This document shows, one piece after another, positions 59,541-64,000 of a stretch of DNA of 64,000 bases (position 1 is its first letter; every line of letters starts with the position of its first letter). Below the pieces are notes generated by a model that saw only the letters and a program-made list of their open reading frames with translations, was not told the DNA's origin and ran no database searches. Both the position numbers and the translations under genes were made by a program. Source of the stretch: Channallabes apus (Eukaryota; Chordata; Actinopteri; Siluriformes; Clariidae); assembly GCA_030522415.1 (NCBI GenBank), contig CM060107.1, forward strand, positions 47,079,807 through 47,143,806. Direction: 5' to 3'.

Positions 59541-61299
59541 TTGGATTTGTGATGGAGCTGTGTAGAAAAATGGACGGCTCCCAAATGCCCCTCCGAGGCA
59601 CGGCTATGCACTCTTCCTCCTGTCCACCACTGCATGTTAAAGGGGAGCTTTTAGGCAGATGCGCACCTCCAATCTGTGAGAACTATCCTCTTTTGCAGAC
59701 CTCTAAGACTTATATTAACTTGTTTATGACGGAGCATGATATGTGACCTTTAACAAAAGACGACCATAAAAAAAGTTATTGTTTTCATCCACTTCAGAGA
59801 TTCATAAAAGATGCATCATAATCATGGTAACACCCCTATTCCCACGCCTTTCTGAGATGTTCTCTACAGTATGCCCCATCGTGTCGGGTCTAGTTTTGGG
59901 ATTTACAGGAAACGTAATTGCTTTTCAGCAGCCACTTTTTGGGCGGATCAGCAAACACACAACGCTACACACACTGACTGAGCTTCGAGTCGAGCTCTGA
60001 TGCATTAAATCTCAAATTCCTTCCTCATCTAGCAAGTTGCTGGGTGTCCTTGGTAGAGTTTCCAGAAGTCGTCGAATGGTTGAATAAATTGTTCAGCTCG
60101 AGGTAGAACGCGGCCATGAAACACGCACTTGTGCGCACGTTCACGTACTCATTAATCTGTATTCTTAGCAGCAGAGCCACTTCGGCCGTCCGACTCGACA
60201 GCCTTGATCGAAAGAGCTCCGCTTTGAGATTTCATTTGGTGTTAAATGAAGGACAGAAAGATAGAAAGAAAAGGAGAAGGAAAAAAAAAAAAAAAAAAAA
60301 ACGAGTCTCTTCATACAGCATCCAGAACATTCTTTCACAGCTCCTTAGAAATCACTCAATGTTCGTTCGGTTATGCTTCTCGATTTTAAATTCTTGACTC
60401 GAGACGAGCGTTCGAGCGTGGCCTGTTACAAAGGGGTCCGGGTCAGTAGCTGCAGCGGCTTCGTAGTGAACGCGTGGGCCGCTCCAGTTGCAAATCAGTG
60501 TGAAGAAGGACGTCTCTCGGTTTATAATCGACTCCTTTCACTGTGGCGTCCAAGTTTCATTTGGAAAAAGTCACAAAACTGATGTCTGTTTCATGTAAAA
60601 AGAAGAACATGTGTCCGAGCAGATGCGCCTAATTCGACGGCGATGAGGGGAGAACTCGTCAGAAAGTTGGTTTACTCAGTTAGTGAATCTAAAGTCACAG
60701 CCGTTTAGGAGGAGTCTGAGATCTTCTAGCTTATGTGTCTTGATTATGACAATACAAGAAATATCCGTGGCTGTCTGGGGAAACTCATCAGATGTTAATG
60801 TGGCTAAATTCTGATAAAAAACAAAAAAAAAAAAAAAAAAGGGTTTTAATAATAATTGGGGGAATTGTTTTGGTGAAATTTTGGATTTTTCTACCTGTAA
60901 CATACTTTGAAACTCAAACAGAAGAAGGTAGTAAAATATGATCTACATTTCTTATGTCATTTCCAGGTCAAGCTGCAAGTTTGTTTATTTATTTATATTT
61001 AATTTTATTTAAAAAAAAAATGTTTTGCCTTGGTTAAAGAGATCATGCTGGCAATCCTGGAAATGATATGATATAATTTAGTTTAATTTTGTTATTGCTG
61101 AATTTTCAATAAATTAACCACCAAATTTTTTATACTCGTAATAACAAATTAAAATTTTTTATTTATTTGTATTATTTTATTCTGTTTTATGCTTTTATGC
61201 TTTTAAACCTGAAACTTAAAACTTGTAACACCAGTATGAATTTTATGAACACTGATGTACATTTATGTTTATCTATGTGCTTGTACTTTTAAATAATAG
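59541..61299. other. Intronic sequence with poly(A) runs, no gene seen
   Basis: A runs lie at 60280-60301 and 60822-60840. Positions 60960-61299 are AT-rich. No exon is recognised. Confidence 0.45.
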
Positions 61300-62110
61300 T
61301 ATCGTTTTGGCGCGTTTTTTAATTATTTTTAATTTTTTTGCAACATTGCTTCAGTTTATTAGGTTCTTGGGCATTTGCTTGTGCTCCGCTGTTCCCACCA
61401 CAGCATTTCAGTTGGGTTGACATCTAAACGTTGACTAGGCCATTCCCAAACTTTTTATTTTTCATTCATTTTGAGTTACTGGTGTGCTTCACATCAATGT
61501 CCTGTTGCATGTCCGACAGATGAACACAGAGATCCAGTGTCTGCAGAACAAGCCCAGATCATCACCCCTCCACCATCGCGTGTATCTGTTGAAATGCTGT
61601 TTGCTTTTCCTCAAACATGTCGCTGGGCATTAAGGCCAAACATCTCCACTCTGGTCTCATCTGTCTGTAGGACATTGTTCCAGAAGTATCGTGGCTTGTG
61701 ATGAAGTATTTTGTGAACCTCAGTCATGTTTCTGTGTTCCTTTTAGACAGAAAAGGCTTTCGCTTGGCAACCCTTCCAAACGAACCGTACATGTTCAGTC
61801 TTCTTCTACTTGTGCTGTCGTGGACTTTAACATTTACGTAGCATGCTCAGTGTGGCCAAAGATGTAGCCTTGTTTTTTTTTCTTGTACTCCTGAGCATTG
61901 CATGTTCTGACCTTGAATGGTGAAGGTACTGGGACGTCCACTCCTTGGGACGATTGGCAACTGTCTTCAATGCTTTCCACTTACAAATAACTGTAGAATG
62001 TTGAACTCCCAATTGTTTGGAAATGGTTTTCTAACCCTTTCCAGAATGATGTTAACACACACCTGCTTCCTTCAGACCAGCAAACCGCCAAAACCTCAAA
62101 TTTTTATACA
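61300..62110 (-). pseudogene. Tc1 transposase relic, minus strand
   Basis: From right to left the minus strand reads LGVQHSTVICKWKALKTVAN-like helix-turn-helix, SRSEHAMLRSTRK, YGSFGRVAKRKPF, then FWNNVLQTDETRVEMFGLNA (first catalytic Asp), QRHVWRKANS, DGGGVMIWACSADTGS and, after breaks, WPSQRLDVNPTEMLWWEQ (third catalytic Glu). The second Asp block is missing and several stops break the frame. Confidence 0.8.
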
Positions 62111-62608
62111 TTAAGTAAAATTTGTCAAGAAACTGTAAATAAATTTCACTACAATCAAGATCTTATCACTTAGCAAAAATATCTTTGGGCAATGCAAATC
62201 GTACTTTCACTCACTCAGACTCTCTTTGCGCCAGGTTTGCCAGATCACACCAAGACAGTTTTACTATGCAGTGTAAAACAAAAACAGGGCAAATAATATC
62301 AGCACTAGAGCCCAAACTGTACCTCAAATATATACACTTTGTTTCACTAATATTAACTCTGCATTTTTACCAAAGTAATAAAAAGTAGCCCTATTATTAT
62401 TATATAACTTTAAATAACTTCATGCTTTATAAGTAATAAAACGCATTACAAAATAATATTTGTCATTGTATAACCAAAAGCCATCTTTATTAATCGTACA
62501 TTTGAGACCGTCTCTGTCCTCAGCGGGACTTCAGTGTAAAGTAATACAGAATTATTTCCAGTGATCTGATCAAACCCCAGAACTTCAACTACTCGCCCAG
62601 TTTCATCA

Positions 62609-62610
<2 letters not shown>
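62111..62610. other. Intronic sequence, no gene seen
   Basis: AT-rich with nothing recognised. It leads into the (GT)n run. Confidence 0.5.
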
Positions 62611-62678
<68 letters not shown>

Positions 62679-62688
62679 GTGTGTGTGA
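62611..62688 (+). repeat. (GT)n microsatellite
   Basis: A run of about 39 GT dinucleotides with a single GC interruption. It sits just before the pyrimidine tract. Confidence 0.95.
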
Positions 62689-62699
62689 GCCTCCTGTAA

Positions 62700-62799
62700 T
62701 TTTTTACATCTGCTGTCTCATATTGTTTCCCCTCACTCCTCTATCAGTCGTTCCTCTCCATTTTCCTCTTGCTTTTTCTTTGTTTCTTTTCTCTTTCCG

Positions 62800-62831
<32 letters not shown>

Positions 62832-63123
62832 TTTCTCTCTCTCGCTCCTTTTTTTTTCTGCTTCTTGTTTCTCACTCTGCCTCTTTCATCACTCTTTTTT
62901 TTTTTTTTTTGATTTCTCATTACTCAGTTTTTCTCTGTTCCTTCTCTCACACTTTCTATTTGTTCTCTCTCATTTGTATTTTCTTTCTCTCTTTCCGTTT
63001 CATCACATTTTCTCGCACTTTTTTCCCTCTCTGTACCTTTTCTCTTATTACTATCGCTTTGTCACTCTGTCTGTTCTCTCTCTCTTTCATCTCTCTCATT
63101 TCTGATTCTTTCTCCCCGTCCCA

Positions 63124-63174
<51 letters not shown>

Positions 63175-63491
63175 CCTCTCCTCCCTCTCATCTCAGTTAC
63201 TTTTTCTCTCTCATTACTCTCTTTTATCTTTCTAACTTTATTCTTTCATCTCTCGTCCTCATCTTTCTTTCTAACTGTCCCCTTCTCTCGCTCTCATCTC
63301 CCTCATTTCTCTTTTTCTTCCTGTCCCTATTCGTCTCTCTCCTCTCTTTCTTATTTTTCTAGGTGTCTCATTGCCCCTTTCTCTCCATCTCTCCTTTTTC
63401 ACGGTACTATGTCTTCTCTCAGTCTCCGTTTTTTTTTCTGTCTCTGTTACTCACTGTCCCAATTTGCTCCATCTCTGCTTTATCTCCCTAT

Positions 63492-63555
<64 letters not shown>

Positions 63556-63560
63556 CTGCT
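62700..63560 (+). repeat. Long pyrimidine (CT-rich) tract
   Basis: Nearly all of this stretch is C or T on the + strand. It includes pure (CT)n runs at about 62800-62825, 63128-63172 and 63496-63552. Open frames across it are low-complexity Ser/Leu runs and are not genes. Such a strand-asymmetric tract can form triplex (H-DNA) structures. Confidence 0.9.
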
Positions 63561-63670
63561 GTCCCTGCTTCCTCCATTTTCTCTCAGACTCAGTATTACT
63601 CTCATCTCTCTCCTCTCAATTTGCCCCCCCCCCCCTTTTTTTTTTGGTCGTGTCTGTTGTGTTAGTCAGC

Positions 63671-63675
63671 ATATT

Positions 63676-63712
<37 letters not shown>
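63671..63712 (+). promoter_or_regulatory. Branch site and (CT)n polypyrimidine tract of the last exon
   Basis: A TATTAAC heptamer, one base from the TACTAAC-type branch consensus, has its candidate branch A at 63677, 36 nt before the exon. From 63678 to the acceptor AG the sequence is pure CT dinucleotide. The tract serves as polypyrimidine tract and is a possible PTB binding site. The branch call is by pattern only. Confidence 0.6.
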
Positions 63713-63713
<1 letters not shown>

Positions 63714-63781
63714 TCCTTGAGGGCAGCTTCACCTCACAGGTCAGCCACGAAGTGGACGGCTTGATCTTCCAGCCCATCGGG
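63713..63781 (+). CDS. RNGTT: RNGTT exon: motif IV (DGLIF) of the guanylyltransferase
   Basis: This is a 69-nt, 23-codon exon reading LLEGSFTSQVSHEVDGLIFQ and then PIG. DGLIF is nucleotidyltransferase motif IV, part of the GTP-binding pocket, and the next residues (KYKPG in human) would start the following exon outside the window. It is phase 0 at both ends, so skipping would give an in-frame protein without motif IV, predicted inactive. The acceptor AG directly follows a (CT)n run and the donor gtgagt is followed 11 nt later by (CA)n. The exon is confident from its residues despite the repeats around it. Confidence 0.95.
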
Positions 63782-63790
63782 GTGAGTGTC

Positions 63791-63792
<2 letters not shown>

Positions 63793-63853
<61 letters not shown>

Positions 63854-63862
63854 ACGCACACA
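63793..63862 (+). repeat. (CA)n microsatellite 11 nt after an RNGTT splice donor
   Basis: A near-pure CA run begins 11 nt downstream of the gtgagt donor and ends in an impure tail. Intronic CA repeats near donors are known hnRNP L binding sites that can change exon use. Here that effect is inferred only. Confidence 0.9.
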
Positions 63863-64000
63863 ATGAAATACCAAGTGAATGAATCTGAATCATGGTTAAC
63901 AGTAGATCAAAGCACTATAGGTTTTTTCTTCCTTAATCCCTTTTTTTTGTTGTTTTGTTTTTGTTCTGTGGAGCTTCGATTGTGTATTATCAGCATATGA

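Larger units (their letters stand above)
20091..63781 (+). other. RNGTT: RNGTT gene, internal part (four guanylyltransferase exons and their introns)
   Basis: This span runs from the first to the last RNGTT exon seen. The four exons join in frame (one base that completes an Arg codon, then 45, 24, 55 and 23 codons) and read as one uninterrupted stretch of the metazoan capping enzyme nucleotidyltransferase domain. All internal introns begin GT and end AG. The gene continues on both sides: the exon with the active-site KxDG lysine should lie upstream and motifs V and VI downstream. No other host gene is seen in the introns. The assignment rests on recalled similarity to vertebrate RNGTT. No search was run. 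Confidence 0.95.

Noticed and set aside
62615..64000. Ser/Leu/Phe-rich frames of about 200 codons
   Set aside because: They come from (GT)n, (CT)n and (CA)n tracts. The real coding part here is the short RNGTT exon at 63713-63781.
1..64000. CRISPR array, prokaryotic operon or phage module
   Set aside because: The tandem repeats are microsatellites and minisatellites without spacers, and the genes and splice sites are those of a vertebrate.

Overview
The window looks like intron-rich genomic DNA from a ray-finned fish. The evidence is vertebrate-style exons with GT/AG splice sites, many Tc1/mariner, hAT and piggyBac relics, an RTE-type LINE, fish-type tRNA-derived and V-domain SINEs, and very abundant (CA)n, (CT)n, (AT)n and homopolymer tracts. 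The repeat mix would fit an otophysan such as a catfish, but I cannot fix the species.

The only host gene I can support is RNGTT, the bifunctional mRNA capping enzyme, on the + strand. Four coding exons of its guanylyltransferase domain are present at 20091-20226, 21394-21465, 42669-42833 and 63713-63781. They join in frame into 147 complete codons that run continuously from just after the active-site lysine motif (KxDG), through motif III (LDGE), to motif IV (DGLIF). The exons carrying the phosphatase domain, the KxDG lysine and motifs V-VI lie outside the window or were not found. The introns here are at least 20.1 kb (upstream, 5' end not seen), 1.2 kb, 21.2 kb and 20.9 kb.

Everything else is intronic. 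Positions 1-20090 hold a pogo-like non-autonomous element, mariner relics, SINEs, a GAT/GAG/AAG minisatellite and a 1.13-kb hAT element. Positions 21466-42668 hold a nest of SINE and Tc1 fragments, an inverted-repeat-bounded Tc1 relic, a 5'-truncated but nearly open RTE retrotransposon with a 14-bp target duplication, an (AAT)n array, a 2.1-kb piggyBac element with two transposase exons, and a doubly deleted Tc1 copy. Positions 42834-63712 hold a second hAT copy in inverted orientation, several dead Tc1 copies including an inverted duplication and an internally shuffled one, a V-SINE with perfect target duplications, and a long pyrimidine tract ending at the last exon.

I see no CRISPR array, operon, rRNA, true tRNA gene or new defence-like system. 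The points most worth checking are structural: three exons sit between two inverted 1.1-kb hAT copies; exon 63713-63781 is squeezed between (CT)n and (CA)n repeats; the piggyBac and hAT elements keep promoter or exon modules; and a Tc1 derivative is built from duplicated transposase blocks.
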